A DNA stretch of 55,068 nucleotides from Comamonadaceae bacterium (GTDB lineage: Bacteria > Pseudomonadota > Gammaproteobacteria > Burkholderiales > Burkholderiaceae_C), in NCBI GenBank assembly GCA_015999985.1, contig JAECRA010000027.1, positions 1 to 55,068 on the forward strand. The letters are read 5' to 3'. The translations under genes were made by a program, and so were the position numbers. The notes beneath the pieces are model-generated. The model saw nothing but the letters and a program-made list of their open reading frames with translations, was not told where the DNA came from and did no database searches. Positions within the stretch are counted from its first letter, which is position 1. Each line of letters begins with the position of its first letter. Positions 25,680 through 35,863 of the stretch are shown piece by piece.

Positions 25680-28489
25680 GAATGGGCTTTCTGCTCGGGA
25701 CCCGAGCCTGCAGGGGTATCGGAAGAAGGTGCATCGGCTAGCGGGGCAGCCGCAGCCGATGATGCTGATGGAGTCGATTCGACCGCCAGCGTTCGGGTAA
25801 TGACCTCGCGCACATCGTTGCTGAGGTCTGTCTTGGCGGCGACGCGCTCGATCGCCGTGCGGGCGGCTTGGCGGTACGGCTCGGCAAGGCGAGCCCATTG
25901 ATCCATGGCGCGCGCAAGACGGGAGGCCACCTGTGGGTTGAGCTTGTCCAGTTCGATGACCCGGTCTGCCCAGAAGTTGTAGCCCGCTCCGTCACGCCGG
26001 TGAAAACCGGCCAGGTTGCGGTGGCAGTACGTCGATAGCACGCTGCGCGCGCGGTTAGGCGTACGCAGGCTGAAATCCGGATGCTTGATCAGCTTCTGGA
26101 CGATGGGCAAGATGTTGCCACCGCGGTCTGGTGCCAGAACCTGCAGGGCGAACCACTTGTCGAGCGCCAACGCTTCGGTGCGGAAGAGTTCGTAGTAGCG
26201 CTCCAGTGCCCGGTCTGCGAGCTCATGGCCGCTTTCCAGCAGTGCGTTCAACGCGTTCTGGCGGTCGGTCATGTTGCCGGCGTCCTTGAAGCGCTGGTAG
26301 GCCTTGCCGGGCCAGATGGCGTCGTTGGTAGTCTGCGCCGACTGGCATAGCGCGCTCAGAGCAAGACCTGCCAGCGAGCGGCGTCCGGTTGAGACCGGGT
26401 CAGGCTGATAGGCGCCAGTGTCCTTGTATTGCTCGTAAGCCCATTCCCAATCGTCGCGCAGATCAGAGACCAATTGCGCTTTCATGGCTTCCCGTACAGC
26501 GTGAATGCGCTGGGGGTCTACTTCGCTCATCTGTTCAGCGATGTAGTCATCGTCTGGCAGGCTGAGGACCAAGGCCTTGAAAGCGGCATCCAGATCAGGA
26601 TGGCGCAGCACGCCACGCATGGCAGCGATGTAGGCTTCGCTCAGGGGGCGGGCGGGTGCGGCATTCTCACCAGCGGTGGCACCCATCGCGTCGATGGCGG
26701 TGCGCAGGCCCAGAAGCTGCGCAGCTTCCCAGCGGTTGAACGGGTCGCTGTCTTTGGCGAGCAGGCGCATCAGTTGCTCGAAGGTGTAGTTGCAATCGAG
26801 CTTCACAGGTGCGCTGAAGCCGCGCATCAGGGAGGGAACCGGCTCGCTTTCCACATCCATAAAAGTGAGCGTGGCTTGCGGCTCACTCAGCACGTAGGTC
26901 ATGCTCCCAACCGGGTCGCCTTGCACCTGTGCGAAGCTTCCTTGCTCAAGGCGCAAGGGGAGGTCGCGGCCATCTTCTGCCACCAGACCCAGGCGGACGG
27001 GGATCACGAAAGGCTCTTTCACGGGCTGTCCGGGGGTGGGTGGGCAGCTTTGCGAGAGCTTGAGCGTGTAGGTGCGGGCGGCGGAGTCGTAATTGCCTTC
27101 CGCCTTCACCACAGGGGTTCCGGACTGGCTGTACCAGCGCTTGAACTGGGGCAACAGGCGGGCCAGGTCGCTGGCGGGGTTGGCGTCTGCCATGGCCTGT
27201 GCGAAATCATCGCAGGTGACGGCCTGGCCATCATGGCGCTGGAAGTACAGGTCCATGCCTTTGCGGAAACCGTCCCGGCCGACCAGAGTCTGGTACATGC
27301 GCACCACCTCCGAGCCTTTTTCATAGACTGTGGAGGTGTAGAAGTTGCCGATTTCCAGATACTCGTCTGGCCGCACAGGGTGGGCCATGGGGCCCCCGTC
27401 TTCGGGAAACTGAGCCGAGCGCAGACCTATGACGTTTTCAATTCGTTTGACGGCGCGCGCACTGGGCGTGCTCGCCAAGTCCATGCTGAATTCCTGATCG
27501 CGGAAAACAGTGAGACCTTCCTTGAGTGAGAGCTGAAACCAGTCTCGGCACGTGACGCGGTTGCCCGTCCAGTTGTGGAAGTACTCGTGGCCAATGACGC
27601 TTTCGACGGCGTCGAAGTCGGCGTCGGTCGCCGTCGACGGTTTGGCCAGCACATACTTCGTATTGAAGATGTTCAAGCCCTTGTTTTCCATGGCGCCGGC
27701 ATTGAAGTCGCTGGTGGCGACGATCATGAAGCGTTCCAGATCCAGTGGCAGCCCAAAGCGCGCCTCGTCCCACAACACGGAGTGGATGAGCGAATTCATG
27801 GCGTGCTCGGTCTGGTCCAGATCGCCCGGACGCACATAGACCTGCAGCAGATGCTCTTTGCCAGAGCGGGAGACGATACGTTGCTCACGCGCCACGAGCT
27901 GGCCCGCCACCAGGGCGAACAGATAGCTGGGCTTTTTGTGCGGGTCTTGCCACTTCGCAAAGTGTCGGCCACCCTCGAGCTCGCCCTCATCGACCAGATT
28001 GCCGTTGGACAGCAAAACCGGGTACTTGGCCTTGTCGGCGCGCAAGGTCACGGTGTAACTGGCCATGACATCTGGCCGGTCTATGAAATAGGTGATGCGG
28101 CGAAAACCCTCTGCCTCACATTGCGTGAAAAACGCACCACCGCTCAGGAACAAACCCATGAGCTTGGTGTTTTTCTCAGGGTTGCAGGTGGTGAATATCT
28201 CCAGCTCAAAAGGCTCATGGCCTTCTGGCAGGCTCTCCAGCACCAATTGTTCACCTTCCATGCGAAAGGACGTGCCCTGGCCATTGACCAGGACGCGAGC
28301 CAGATTCAGTTCGTCACCATCGAGCCTGAGCGCTTGTGGGGCCAGGTCCGGGTTACGGCGCAGCGTCATCTTGTTGAGAACGCGCGTCTTGGTGGGATCG
28401 AGGTCGAATGTGAGGTCGACCGTATCAATCCAGAAAGCGGGGGGGGCATAGTCCAACCGCCGGGTGACGGTGGTGTGTCCTTCACGCAT
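25676..28489 (-). CDS. pepN: Aminopeptidase N (M1 family)
   Basis: Zinc aminopeptidase of 937 residues (E. coli 870) that removes N-terminal residues from peptides in the cytoplasm. Motifs: GAMEN exopeptidase motif at 265-269 and HEYFH at 301-305 with the third ligand Glu324 in SLKEGLT. An AAGGA ribosome site precedes the ATG at 28489. After the usual C-terminus ([13 protein letters not shown]) there is an extra 32-residue tail rich in Ser, Ala and Pro that ends over the fbp start codon. The tail is odd and may be a lineage extension. It is followed by fbp in one transcript. Confidence 0.95.
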   Translation of the reverse strand: MREGHTTVTRRLDYAPPAFWIDTVDLTFDLDPTKTRVLNKMTLRRNPDLAPQALRLDGDELNLARVLVNGQGTSFRMEGEQLVLESLPEGHEPFELEIFTTCNPEKNTKLMGLFLSGGAFFTQCEAEGFRRITYFIDRPDVMASYTVTLRADKAKYPVLLSNGNLVDEGELEGGRHFAKWQDPHKKPSYLFALVAGQLVAREQRIVSRSGKEHLLQVYVRPGDLDQTEHAMNSLIHSVLWDEARFGLPLDLERFMIVATSDFNAGAMENKGLNIFNTKYVLAKPSTATDADFDAVESVIGHEYFHNWTGNRVTCRDWFQLSLKEGLTVFRDQEFSMDLASTPSARAVKRIENVIGLRSAQFPEDGGPMAHPVRPDEYLEIGNFYTSTVYEKGSEVVRMYQTLVGRDGFRKGMDLYFQRHDGQAVTCDDFAQAMADANPASDLARLLPQFKRWYSQSGTPVVKAEGNYDSAARTYTLKLSQSCPPTPGQPVKEPFVIPVRLGLVAEDGRDLPLRLEQGSFAQVQGDPVGSMTYVLSEPQATLTFMDVESEPVPSLMRGFSAPVKLDCNYTFEQLMRLLAKDSDPFNRWEAAQLLGLRTAIDAMGATAGENAAPARPLSEAYIAAMRGVLRHPDLDAAFKALVLSLPDDDYIAEQMSEVDPQRIHAVREAMKAQLVSDLRDDWEWAYEQYKDTGAYQPDPVSTGRRSLAGLALSALCQSAQTTNDAIWPGKAYQRFKDAGNMTDRQNALNALLESGHELADRALERYYELFRTEALALDKWFALQVLAPDRGGNILPIVQKLIKHPDFSLRTPNRARSVLSTYCHRNLAGFHRRDGAGYNFWADRVIELDKLNPQVASRLARAMDQWARLAEPYRQAARTAIERVAAKTDLSNDVREVITRTLAVESTPSASSAAAAPLADAPSSDTPAGSGPEQKAHS

Positions 28490-28566
28490 GGGATATCCTT
28501 TTTTTGTCAGTGGGGGCGTGCTCGAGGCGGGCTTATGGCGTATTCAAAATGATTTTGAACACGCGC

Positions 28567-29671
28567 TTAAACGCCTTGCTTCAAGCTGGCTTCAATAAAG
28601 ACATCCAGATCGCCGTCGAGCACCTTCTGGGTGTTGCTGATCTCGACGTTGGTCCGTAAATCCTTGATGCGGCTGTTGTCCAGCACGTAGCTGCGGATCT
28701 GGTGACCCCAGCCCACATCGGTCTTGCTGTCTTCGAGCTTTTGCGCCTCTTCCTGGCGCTTGCGCATCTCATGGTCGTACAGGCGCGAGCGCAAGCGTTT
28801 CCAGGCAACGTCGCGGTTGCTGTGCTGGCTGCGGCCGTCCTGGCACTGCACGACGATACCGGTAGGGATGTGCGTCAGGCGCACGGCCGAATCGGTCTTG
28901 TTGATGTGCTGGCCACCGGCGCCACTGGCACGATAGGTGTCAGTGCGGACGTCTGAGGGGTTGATGTCGATCTCGATCGAATCATCTACCTCTGGGTAGA
29001 CGAACACGCTGGCAAAGCTGGTGTGCCTGCCGCCGGAGGAGTCGAACGGGCTTTTGCGCACGAGACGGTGAACGCCGGTTTCAGTGCGCAGCAGGCCGTA
29101 GGCGTATTCACCCTCGACCTTGATGGTTGCGCCCTTGATGCCTGCGGTTTCACCTGGCGTTTCATCTTCGATCTCAGCCTTGAAGCCCTTGCGCTCCGCG
29201 TACTTGAGATACTGGCGCAGCAGCATGCTGGCCCAGTCCTGTGCCTCGGTTCCGCCCGCACCAGCCTGGATATCCAGGAAGGCGTTGGCAGGGTCTGCCG
29301 GCTGGTTGAACATGCGGCGGAATTCAAGGTCTTCAACCGTTTTAGCGAGCTTGGCTGCTTCGCCTTCTATGGTCTTGAGGCCGTCTTCGTCGCCTTCTTC
29401 GCGGCTCATCTCGTACAGCTCGGTGTTGTCCGCCAGCTCGCGCGTGAGCATGTCTATGACTTCGACGACGCCGTCGAGGGCTTTCTTTTCCCTGCCCAGC
29501 TCTTGAGCCTTCTTGGGGTCGTTCCAGACCGAAGGGTCTTCAAGCGACGCGTTTACCGTGCGCAGGCGTTCAGCTTTGGTATCGTAGTCAAAGATACCTC
29601 CGTAAGTCCACCGTGCGGACCGTGAGGTCTGCAATTTGTGAGCCGATCTGGTTGATGTGTTCTGCTTCCAT
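28567..29671 (-). CDS. prfB: Peptide chain release factor 2 with programmed +1 frameshift
   Basis: RF2 recognises UGA and UAA stop codons and releases the peptide. The protein is encoded in two frames: codons 1-27 from ATG 29671 ([20 protein letters not shown]...), then an in-frame TGA at 29590-29588; a +1 shift resumes at GAC (29589-29587) and runs to 28567, giving 367 residues. In the second part are the RF2-specific SPF motif ([15 protein letters not shown]) and GGQ ([18 protein letters not shown]). AGGAA precedes the start. The shift makes expression autoregulated: scarce RF2 favours the shift. A single-frame reading would give a wrong N-terminus. Confidence 0.95.
29587..29600 (-). other. 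prfB programmed +1 frameshift site
   Basis: On the coding strand, CGGAGG-TAT-CTT-TGA-C (about 29602-29587): an internal Shine-Dalgarno sequence three bases before the slippery CTT, followed by UGA and C. This is the conserved RF2 shift signal; the ribosome slips from CTT into the +1 frame, bypassing the stop. Confidence 0.95.
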
Positions 29672-29759
29672 GATGTATTCCTGAGGTAATTGAGGCCCAT
29701 CCACTAAGGTAAGGGCGAATCCATCATTTTCTCATGGGAGAGGGCGCTTTGGAGGCTAA

Positions 29760-30671
29760 TCAAAATCTGGTTTCCCCGACCACCTGTAGCCACCGGCTCA
29801 GGACCGGCGTTTCCTGGTTGGCAACCCACATGACGCTGGTCTCACAGACGGGCAGGGATGGGGTTTCCTGCAGCTTGCGGTACACCACGCCAGCGCGCTG
29901 CAATTGGCTGACACTTTTGGGCACCCAGGCCAGCCCTAGCTCCGCAGACACCAGGTTGACGATGGTTTGCATCTGAATGGCTTCTTGCTCCACCTTGAGC
30001 GGCTGTCCCACGGCGGCGTAGCAGGCCTGCAGGCGGTCGTAGACCGCAGGCAGGATCGCGCGGGGAAACAGCACCAAGGGCTCGCCCGCAACCTGCTCGA
30101 ACGATAGGATTTTGGCCTTTGCAAGCGGGTGCGCCTGCGGGAGTGCCAGCCAAAGCGGTTCCTGGCCTATGGTCTGGCGCGCGATGCCGGGCGGCGCGGG
30201 CTCTTCATGCGCGTGCAAGACGATGCCTGCGTCTATTCGCCCGTCACGCAGCCATTGCAACTGCACGTCTCCAGTAGCCTCTGTAAGTTCCAGGCGAACA
30301 CCGGGGCTGGTGGCGCGAAATTTTCTGACCCAACCCGGAAGGCCGCCAAAGCCTACCGTGGACACAAAAGCAAGCCTGAGTCGACCTACTTCACCGCTGG
30401 CGGCGGCCCGCGCCTGCTCCGGCAGCGCCAGGGCCCTGGCTACCAGATCCTGCGCTTGAGGCAGCAACGCCGCACCTGCGGGAGTGAGCTGCACATGGCG
30501 CTTATTGCGATCGAACAGGCGCACGCCTAAGTGCCGCTCCAGGCCGGCAATGGCCTGTGTCAGCGGTGGCTGCGTCATGTTGAGCCGCTGGGCGGCGCGG
30601 CCAAAATGCAGTTCTTCGGCCACCATGATGAACTGGCGCCACGCTCGTACATCGATCAAAGGTAGACTCAT
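29760..30671 (-). CDS. LysR-family transcriptional regulator divergent from ilvD
   Basis: Protein of 303 residues with the LysR start MSLPLIDVRAWRQFIMVAEELHFGRAAQRLNMTQPPLTQAIAGLERHLGVRLFDRNKR, which is the winged helix. The effector domain follows from about residue 92 (GRLRLAFVSTVGFGGLP). The MTQPPLTQAI signature resembles BenM/CatM/CbnR-like regulators. It is divergent from ilvD with a 179-bp space. A perfect dyad overlaps its own start codon, suggesting autoregulation. The target may be ilvD, but this is only inferred from position. Confidence 0.9.
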   Translation of the reverse strand: MSLPLIDVRAWRQFIMVAEELHFGRAAQRLNMTQPPLTQAIAGLERHLGVRLFDRNKRHVQLTPAGAALLPQAQDLVARALALPEQARAAASGEVGRLRLAFVSTVGFGGLPGWVRKFRATSPGVRLELTEATGDVQLQWLRDGRIDAGIVLHAHEEPAPPGIARQTIGQEPLWLALPQAHPLAKAKILSFEQVAGEPLVLFPRAILPAVYDRLQACYAAVGQPLKVEQEAIQMQTIVNLVSAELGLAWVPKSVSQLQRAGVVYRKLQETPSLPVCETSVMWVANQETPVLSRWLQVVGETRF

Positions 30672-30684
30672 ATGTAAAACATAT
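30670..30684. promoter_or_regulatory. Dyad over the start codon of the LysR gene
   Basis: ATATGT-AAA-ACATAT, perfect 6-bp arms with a 3-bp centre, overlapping the first bases of the LysR coding sequence. LysR proteins commonly bind A+T-rich dyads and repress themselves. A second short dyad, GGAAC/GTTCC at 30751-30765, lies nearer ilvD. Symmetry is seen; function is inferred. Confidence 0.45.
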
Positions 30685-30850
30685 TAGTCGAGATTAATAA
30701 AGGTATTGGATCAAATTAGCGGAAAGTTTCATACTTAACCCCTATTGGTTGGAACCCTGAGTTCCTTCCAAGCAAAGCAAATGCTCTGAGGAGACCACAC
30801 GAGCACACGCGCCCGATACCGAGAGTTTTTACAACCATACAAAGACCACG

Positions 30851-32710
30851 ATGCCTGCCTACCGTTCCAAGACTTCCACCGCTGGCCGCAACATGGCTGG
30901 TGCCCGTTCCCTTTGGCGTGCCACCGGCATGAAGGACGAGGATTTCTCCAAGCCCATCATCGCGGTCGTCAATTCGTTCACCCAATTTGTACCGGGCCAC
31001 GTCCATTTGAAAGACCTGGGCCAATTGGTCGCGCGCGAAATCGAAGCTGCTGGGGGCGTAGCCAAGGAGTTCAACACCATTGCGGTGGATGATGGCATTG
31101 CCATGGGCCATGACGGCATGCTGTATTCGCTGCCAAGCCGCGACATCATTGCCGACAGTGTGGAATACATGGTGAATGCGCACTGCGCCGACGCCATGGT
31201 CTGCATTTCCAACTGCGACAAGATCACCCCCGGAATGCTCATGGCCGCCATGCGCTTGAACATTCCCGTCGTTTTTGTGTCCGGTGGTCCTATGGAAGCC
31301 GGAAAAGTGCGTCTGGCAGTACCAGAGACGGCGACTATCCAATTCAAGAAGCTGGATCTGATTGACGCCATGGTGATGGCCGCTGACGACAGCGTCAGTG
31401 ACGCCGATTTGGCAGAGGTGGAGCGCTCGGCTTGCCCCACGTGCGGTTCCTGCTCTGGCATGTTCACGGCCAACTCCATGAACTGCCTGACAGAGGCGTT
31501 GGGCCTGTCCCTGCCCGGTAACGGCACCGTGGTGGCTACGCATGCGGACCGCGAGCAGCTTTTCAAACGCGCCGGTCGCCGCATTGTGGGGCTGGCGCAG
31601 CAGTACTACGAGAAAGACGACGAGTCGATCTTGCCGCGTTCGATGGGCTTCAAGGCATTCGAGAACGCCATTACGCTGGACATCGCCATGGGCGGCTCCA
31701 CCAATACGATCTTGCACTTGCTGGCGATTGCTCAGGAAGCGGAAATCGACTTCGGCATGGACGACATCGACAGGCTCTCGCGCACCGTGCCTCAGTTGTG
31801 CAAAGTGGCGCCCAACACCAACAAGTACCATATTGAAGACGTTCACCGTGCGGGCGGCATCATGGCCATCCTGGGTGAGCTGGATCGGGCTGGCAAGCTC
31901 CATACCGACGTGCCGACCGTGCACGCCAAGACCTTGGGTGAAGCGCTGGAGCAATGGGACATTACGCGAACCAGTGACGAAGCCGTGAAGCACTTCTACA
32001 TGGCGGGCCCTGGCGGCATTCCGACACAGGTTGCTTTCAGCCAGAACGCACGCTGGCCTAGCCTGGACGTGGACCGTGCAGAAGGCTGCATTCGGTCCTA
32101 TGAGCATGCTTTCAGCAAGGAGGGCGGTCTGGCCGTGCTCACGGGCAATATTGCATTGAATGGCTGCGTGGTGAAGACGGCAGGTGTGGATGACTCCATT
32201 CTGGTGTTCGAGGGACCGGCCCATGTGGTGGAGTCCCAGGACGAAGCTGTAGCCAACATCCTGGATGACAAAGTCAAGGCAGGCGATGTGGTTGTGGTTC
32301 GCTATGAAGGCCCCAAAGGCGGCCCAGGCATGCAGGAAATGCTCTACCCCACGAGCTACATCAAATCAAAGGGTCTGGGCAAAGCCTGCGCCTTGCTGAC
32401 CGACGGGCGCTTTTCAGGCGGCACTTCCGGCCTCTCCATCGGGCATTGCTCGCCTGAGGCTGCGGCTGGTGGGGCTATTGGCCTGGTCAAGACGGGCGAC
32501 CGTATTCGCATTGACATCCCTAACCGGACGATTGACGTGCTGGTGAGCGACGAGGAGCTGGCCAAGCGCCGGGTCGAGCAAGACGCCAAGGGCTGGAAAC
32601 CCGTTGAAGCGCGCCCGCGCAAGGTGTCTGCCGCACTGAAGGCCTATGCCAAGCTGGTGATGTCTGCGGACAAGGGTGCGGTGCGGGATTTGTCTTTGCT
32701 TGAGGATTGA
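30851..32710 (+). CDS. ilvD: Dihydroxy-acid dehydratase
   Basis: Protein of 619 residues (E. coli 616) for the third common step of valine, leucine and isoleucine synthesis, dehydrating 2,3-dihydroxy acids to 2-keto acids. Start [27 protein letters not shown] aligns with E. coli. Iron-sulfur and Mg residues are present: VDDG (80-83), [11 protein letters not shown] (Cys122, Lys124) and [25 protein letters not shown] (Cys195). The sequence is of the E. coli type with an oxygen-sensitive [4Fe-4S] cluster. A strong terminator follows. No clear leader peptide with branched-chain codons was found upstream. Confidence 0.97.
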   Translation: MPAYRSKTSTAGRNMAGARSLWRATGMKDEDFSKPIIAVVNSFTQFVPGHVHLKDLGQLVAREIEAAGGVAKEFNTIAVDDGIAMGHDGMLYSLPSRDIIADSVEYMVNAHCADAMVCISNCDKITPGMLMAAMRLNIPVVFVSGGPMEAGKVRLAVPETATIQFKKLDLIDAMVMAADDSVSDADLAEVERSACPTCGSCSGMFTANSMNCLTEALGLSLPGNGTVVATHADREQLFKRAGRRIVGLAQQYYEKDDESILPRSMGFKAFENAITLDIAMGGSTNTILHLLAIAQEAEIDFGMDDIDRLSRTVPQLCKVAPNTNKYHIEDVHRAGGIMAILGELDRAGKLHTDVPTVHAKTLGEALEQWDITRTSDEAVKHFYMAGPGGIPTQVAFSQNARWPSLDVDRAEGCIRSYEHAFSKEGGLAVLTGNIALNGCVVKTAGVDDSILVFEGPAHVVESQDEAVANILDDKVKAGDVVVVRYEGPKGGPGMQEMLYPTSYIKSKGLGKACALLTDGRFSGGTSGLSIGHCSPEAAAGGAIGLVKTGDRIRIDIPNRTIDVLVSDEELAKRRVEQDAKGWKPVEARPRKVSAALKAYAKLVMSADKGAVRDLSLLED

Positions 32711-32762
32711 ACGCCATTCGCTTTTAACAAGGTAGCTGTAGACGGTCAGTTTCGCGAAGAAG

Positions 32763-32793
32763 CCGTTTGGGCTCAGCCCGAACGGTTTTTTTT
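32763..32793 (+). terminator. Rho-independent terminator of ilvD
   Basis: GC-rich hairpin CCGTTTGGGC-TCA-GCCCGAACGG (with one mismatch) followed by eight T residues (32786-32793), 52 bp after the ilvD stop codon. Confidence 0.88.
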
Positions 32794-32830
32794 GAGGCCA
32801 CTCTACGTTTGACAGAAACGGTAGAGCCTC
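32794..32830. repeat. Imperfect inverted repeat upstream of creB
   Basis: Arms GAGG...CTCTAC-GTTT and AAAC-GTAGAG-CCTC (small bulges) surround GACAG and start directly after the terminator T-tract, 68-104 bp upstream of the creB start. It may be a regulator site or an RNA structure; no CreB tag (TTCAC repeated) was recognised in it. Confidence 0.4.
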
Positions 32831-32897
32831 AACTGCGTTGCTATTGCCGCTCGGCGGACTGCCTCGTGCGATTGATCACGGACTAGAATCGCTTCGC

Positions 32898-33746
32898 ATG
32901 CATAGTGAGCGGCCCTTGATCCTGGTAGTGGAAGACGAATCCGGCATTGCCGAGACTATCCACTATGCGCTGTCGTCAGACGGTTTCTTACCCGAGGTCT
33001 GCACCACTGCACGCCAAGCCATGGAGCGCTTCGCCGAGCAAGCACCTGCTTTGGCCATTCTGGATGTGGGCCTGCCGGACATGAGCGGCTTTGAACTTTT
33101 GCGCCGCTTGCAGGACCTGCCGGGCGGGAAATCGGTGCCCATGCTTTTTTTGACTGCACGCGCGGGTGAAATTGATCGCGTCGTGGGATTGGAGTTGGGT
33201 GCGGATGACTACATCGCCAAGCCTTTCTCGCCCCGTGAATTGGTAGCGCGCGTGCGCACCATCTTGCGCCGAAGCCAGCGCATGACAGCGCAGCCAGAGC
33301 CAGTGCAGGCAGCCTCAGTTAAGGCGCCGGCGCCTGGCAGGGGCAATGAGGCGGCGGCCCGGGTAGACGGGAGAGTCTCAGCTGCGGACTTGTCCACAAG
33401 CGCTATCCGTCCGTCTTCTAACGAACCATCTCCTGACAGCCTCTCTTCCAGTCCGTTCGTTCTGGATGAAGAGTGCCGCCTGATTCACTACCACGGCCAG
33501 TCGCTTAACCTGTCGCGCTACGAGTATGGGCTGCTGGCGGCGCTCATACAGCGGCCTGGGCGCGTCTTCACGCGTAATGAGTTGCTGGAACGCGTGTGGG
33601 ACGATCCGGGCGAGAGTTTCGATCGAACGGTGGACGCCCATATCAAGACGCTGCGTGCCAAGCTTCGACTGGTGCGAGAAGATGAAGATCCCATACGCAC
33701 GCTTCGCGGCATTGGCTACGCCTTAAAAGCACGCCCTAGCTCCTGA
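32898..33746 (+). CDS. creB: Two-component response regulator CreB
   Basis: OmpR-type regulator of 282 residues (E. coli CreB 229). ATG at 32898 gives MHSERPLILVVEDESGIAETIHYAL; the longer frame upstream is not family-like. Receiver domain: phospho-acceptor Asp56 (AILDVGLPDMSG) and Lys108 (DDYIAKPFSPRELVARVRT). The DNA-binding winged helix begins near residue 187 and has LSRYEYGLLAALIQRPGRVFTRNELLERVW and DRTVDAHIKTLRAKL. The linker between them (about 128-186) is unusually long and rich in Ala, Pro and Ser. One base separates its stop from creC. CreBC responds to carbon-source and cell-wall signals in enterics; the regulon here is unknown. Confidence 0.93.
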   Translation: MHSERPLILVVEDESGIAETIHYALSSDGFLPEVCTTARQAMERFAEQAPALAILDVGLPDMSGFELLRRLQDLPGGKSVPMLFLTARAGEIDRVVGLELGADDYIAKPFSPRELVARVRTILRRSQRMTAQPEPVQAASVKAPAPGRGNEAAARVDGRVSAADLSTSAIRPSSNEPSPDSLSSSPFVLDEECRLIHYHGQSLNLSRYEYGLLAALIQRPGRVFTRNELLERVWDDPGESFDRTVDAHIKTLRAKLRLVREDEDPIRTLRGIGYALKARPSS

Positions 33747-33747
33747 G

Positions 33748-35217
33748 ATGAGCCGTCGCACCCGCATTTTCCTTGCGTTGGTCGCCGTCTATGTCATTGG
33801 AATGGCTGCGCTGCTGTACCAATTGCTGGGCGATCTGGACCCCCGCTATAGAGAGTCGGCCGAGGAAGGATTGGTCGAAACAGCGCAGCTATTGGCCACG
33901 GTGATCGAGCAGGATGTGGAGCAGGGCGCCTTGCCTGCAGACCGCATGGCTGGCATCTTCAGGGATTTGTACGCGAGACAGTTTTCCGCGCAGATCTACA
34001 GCTTGCACAAGACGCGCGTGGAGCTGCGCGCTTATGTCACTAACCGGCACGGCATTGTGGTCTATGACTCCACAGGCCGTGATTTTGGCAAGGACTACTC
34101 TTCATGGCGCGATGTTCGCTACACCTTGCGCGGCGAGTTCGGATCCCGAACGACGCGCGACGTGCCGCAGGACCCCAACAGCAGTGTGATGTATGTAGGC
34201 GCCCCTATCCGCTGGCAAGGGGAGATCGTGGGCGCGCTCGCGGTAGGCAAACCGGTGCAGAGCCTGGGGCAGTTCGTCTCTGCGGCTCGCGGCAACATTA
34301 TCTCGGTGGGTGTGGCATCGGCGTTTTCCGTGCTGCTGCTGGCCATCGTGCTCTCGTTCTTGTTAATACGTCCGCTAGGCATAACCACTGATCTGCTGGC
34401 GGCTTTGCGTACGGCCTGGTGGCGTGACGCAGAAGGTCGGCGCCATTTCAGCCCGAGCCGTGCATGGCGGGCGTTGCGTGCGCAGACACGCGCTGCAGCT
34501 CAGGAGGTGCGTGATGCCATTGCCGGGCGCAACTACGTTCAGGAGTATGTTGAGCAACTGACGCACGAGTTGAAAAGCCCCATTTCGGCTATTCGAGGTG
34601 CGGCTGAGCTTCTGCAGGAGCCCGATATGCCGCCTGAGCAGCGGCAGCGGTTTACTTCCAGCATTGCGCGTGAAACCCACCGTTTGCAAGAAGTGGTGGA
34701 CAGGATGATGGAGCTGTCTTCATTGGAAAGCCGACGCCTGCTGAAAGACCAGCAAGCGGTGGAGCTGGCGCCGCTACTGCATGAGTTGGCGGGTATCGCC
34801 CGTACACAGGCGCCAGCGCTCAAGATCGAGGTGCATGTCCGGACGGAATTGACGGTAGAGGGCGACCCGTTTCTGCTCCGCCGCGCCATCGGCAACCTAT
34901 TGGACAACGCCGTAGGATTTTCTTCCCCCGGCAGTGGCGCTGAACCAGACATCGTCCTCAGGCTTGCGCGCGAGGGTCGTATGGCGCGTATCGAGGTACG
35001 TGACCATGGACCAGGCGTGCCGGTATTCGCGGAGAACAAGGTATTCGAGAAGTTTTTCTCTCTGGCGCGTCCTGGCTCTGGGAAGCGCAGCACCGGGCTG
35101 GGTCTGGCGTTTGTGCGGGAGATTGCCACTTTGCATCAAGGCAGCGTCACGCTTGGAAATGCCGACGATGCGCCCGGGGCGCTGGCAGTGCTGCGCCTGC
35201 CGCTGTTAAAGGGTTGA
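33748..35217 (+). CDS. creC: Two-component sensor histidine kinase CreC
   Basis: Membrane kinase of 489 residues (E. coli 474). Hydrophobic segments near 6-26 and 184-207 frame a periplasmic sensor domain (about 27-183, with VTNRHGIVVYDSTGRDFGKDY). A cytoplasmic linker follows, then the phospho-acceptor helix EQLTHELKSPISAIRGAAELL, the N box AIGNLLDNAVGFSSPGSG and the G boxes DHGPGVP and KRSTGLGLAFVREIA. It is paired with creB by one base of spacing. No creD or CreB-tag gene is visible in the window. Confidence 0.93.
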   Translation: MSRRTRIFLALVAVYVIGMAALLYQLLGDLDPRYRESAEEGLVETAQLLATVIEQDVEQGALPADRMAGIFRDLYARQFSAQIYSLHKTRVELRAYVTNRHGIVVYDSTGRDFGKDYSSWRDVRYTLRGEFGSRTTRDVPQDPNSSVMYVGAPIRWQGEIVGALAVGKPVQSLGQFVSAARGNIISVGVASAFSVLLLAIVLSFLLIRPLGITTDLLAALRTAWWRDAEGRRHFSPSRAWRALRAQTRAAAQEVRDAIAGRNYVQEYVEQLTHELKSPISAIRGAAELLQEPDMPPEQRQRFTSSIARETHRLQEVVDRMMELSSLESRRLLKDQQAVELAPLLHELAGIARTQAPALKIEVHVRTELTVEGDPFLLRRAIGNLLDNAVGFSSPGSGAEPDIVLRLAREGRMARIEVRDHGPGVPVFAENKVFEKFFSLARPGSGKRSTGLGLAFVREIATLHQGSVTLGNADDAPGALAVLRLPLLKG

Positions 35218-35275
35218 CGGAACTGGAGCAGGATTTTCCGCGTGGGGCCGTCAAGCTGCTGGTCGGGTTGCAAAC

Positions 35276-35863
35276 TTATTCGGTGGGATCCAGTGGAGCG
35301 CCGTGAGGCACTCTGTGCATCTTGACCGTGTCAACGCCATTCGCTTGCGCCACAGAGAGCAGTTCTGTGTAAAGCTCATCGTCCATGTCCGGCGAGCGAG
35401 ACAGCACCCAGCAATACTTGCATCCATCTCCAACCACCACAGCGTGTTGGTAGTCGTTGTCTACGTGCACCACGTAATAGCCAGAATAGAAGGGACGAAA
35501 GAATGAGACCTTGAGGGCTCCTTCATTAGGTGGACCGGCAAATTTGGCGATAGCCTTTGCCGATTTCCAAACTCCTTTTTCAGGATCGAAACCTTGATTG
35601 AACACGCTCACTGTTCCATCTTTGTTCAACCCGTAGTCAGCAGTGCATGATGTAATCCCGCGCTCGAACATGTAGTCTATTCGGGCGACCTCATACCAGT
35701 GCCCTAAGTAACGTTCAAGCTCGAAATCACGGACAGGTTGCACGGAAGCAGGAGGCGACACGCGTTGCGCGAAGTACCATCCCGCCGCAACGCCTAGCCC
35801 GCCTGCGAGCAAAGTGGCGGCGGAAGGTTGAGGAGTACAGGCTTGAAGCGACTTTCTTCTCAT
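35276..35863 (-). CDS. Blc-like lipocalin
   Basis: Protein of 195 residues with an N-terminal membrane or signal segment (residues about 15-32, ATLLAGGLGVAAGWYFAQR). No lipobox Cys is seen at the right place, so it may be membrane-anchored rather than acylated. The lipocalin motif is YLGHWYEVARIDYMFERGITSCTADYGLNKDGTVSVFNQG, and the second conserved region is YYVVHVDNDYQHAVVVGDGCKYCWVLSRSPDM. Bacterial Blc proteins bind lysophospholipids or fatty acids in the envelope under stress. It converges with creC; no sign of joint control. Confidence 0.88.
   Translation of the reverse strand: MRRKSLQACTPQPSAATLLAGGLGVAAGWYFAQRVSPPASVQPVRDFELERYLGHWYEVARIDYMFERGITSCTADYGLNKDGTVSVFNQGFDPEKGVWKSAKAIAKFAGPPNEGALKVSFFRPFYSGYYVVHVDNDYQHAVVVGDGCKYCWVLSRSPDMDDELYTELLSVAQANGVDTVKMHRVPHGAPLDPTE

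Noticed and set aside
26429..27529. Plus-strand open frame opposite pepN
   Set aside because: Antisense shadow; PepN motifs are intact on the minus strand.
30716..32224. Long minus-strand open frame opposite ilvD
   Set aside because: Shadow of ilvD, which is unmistakable on the plus strand.
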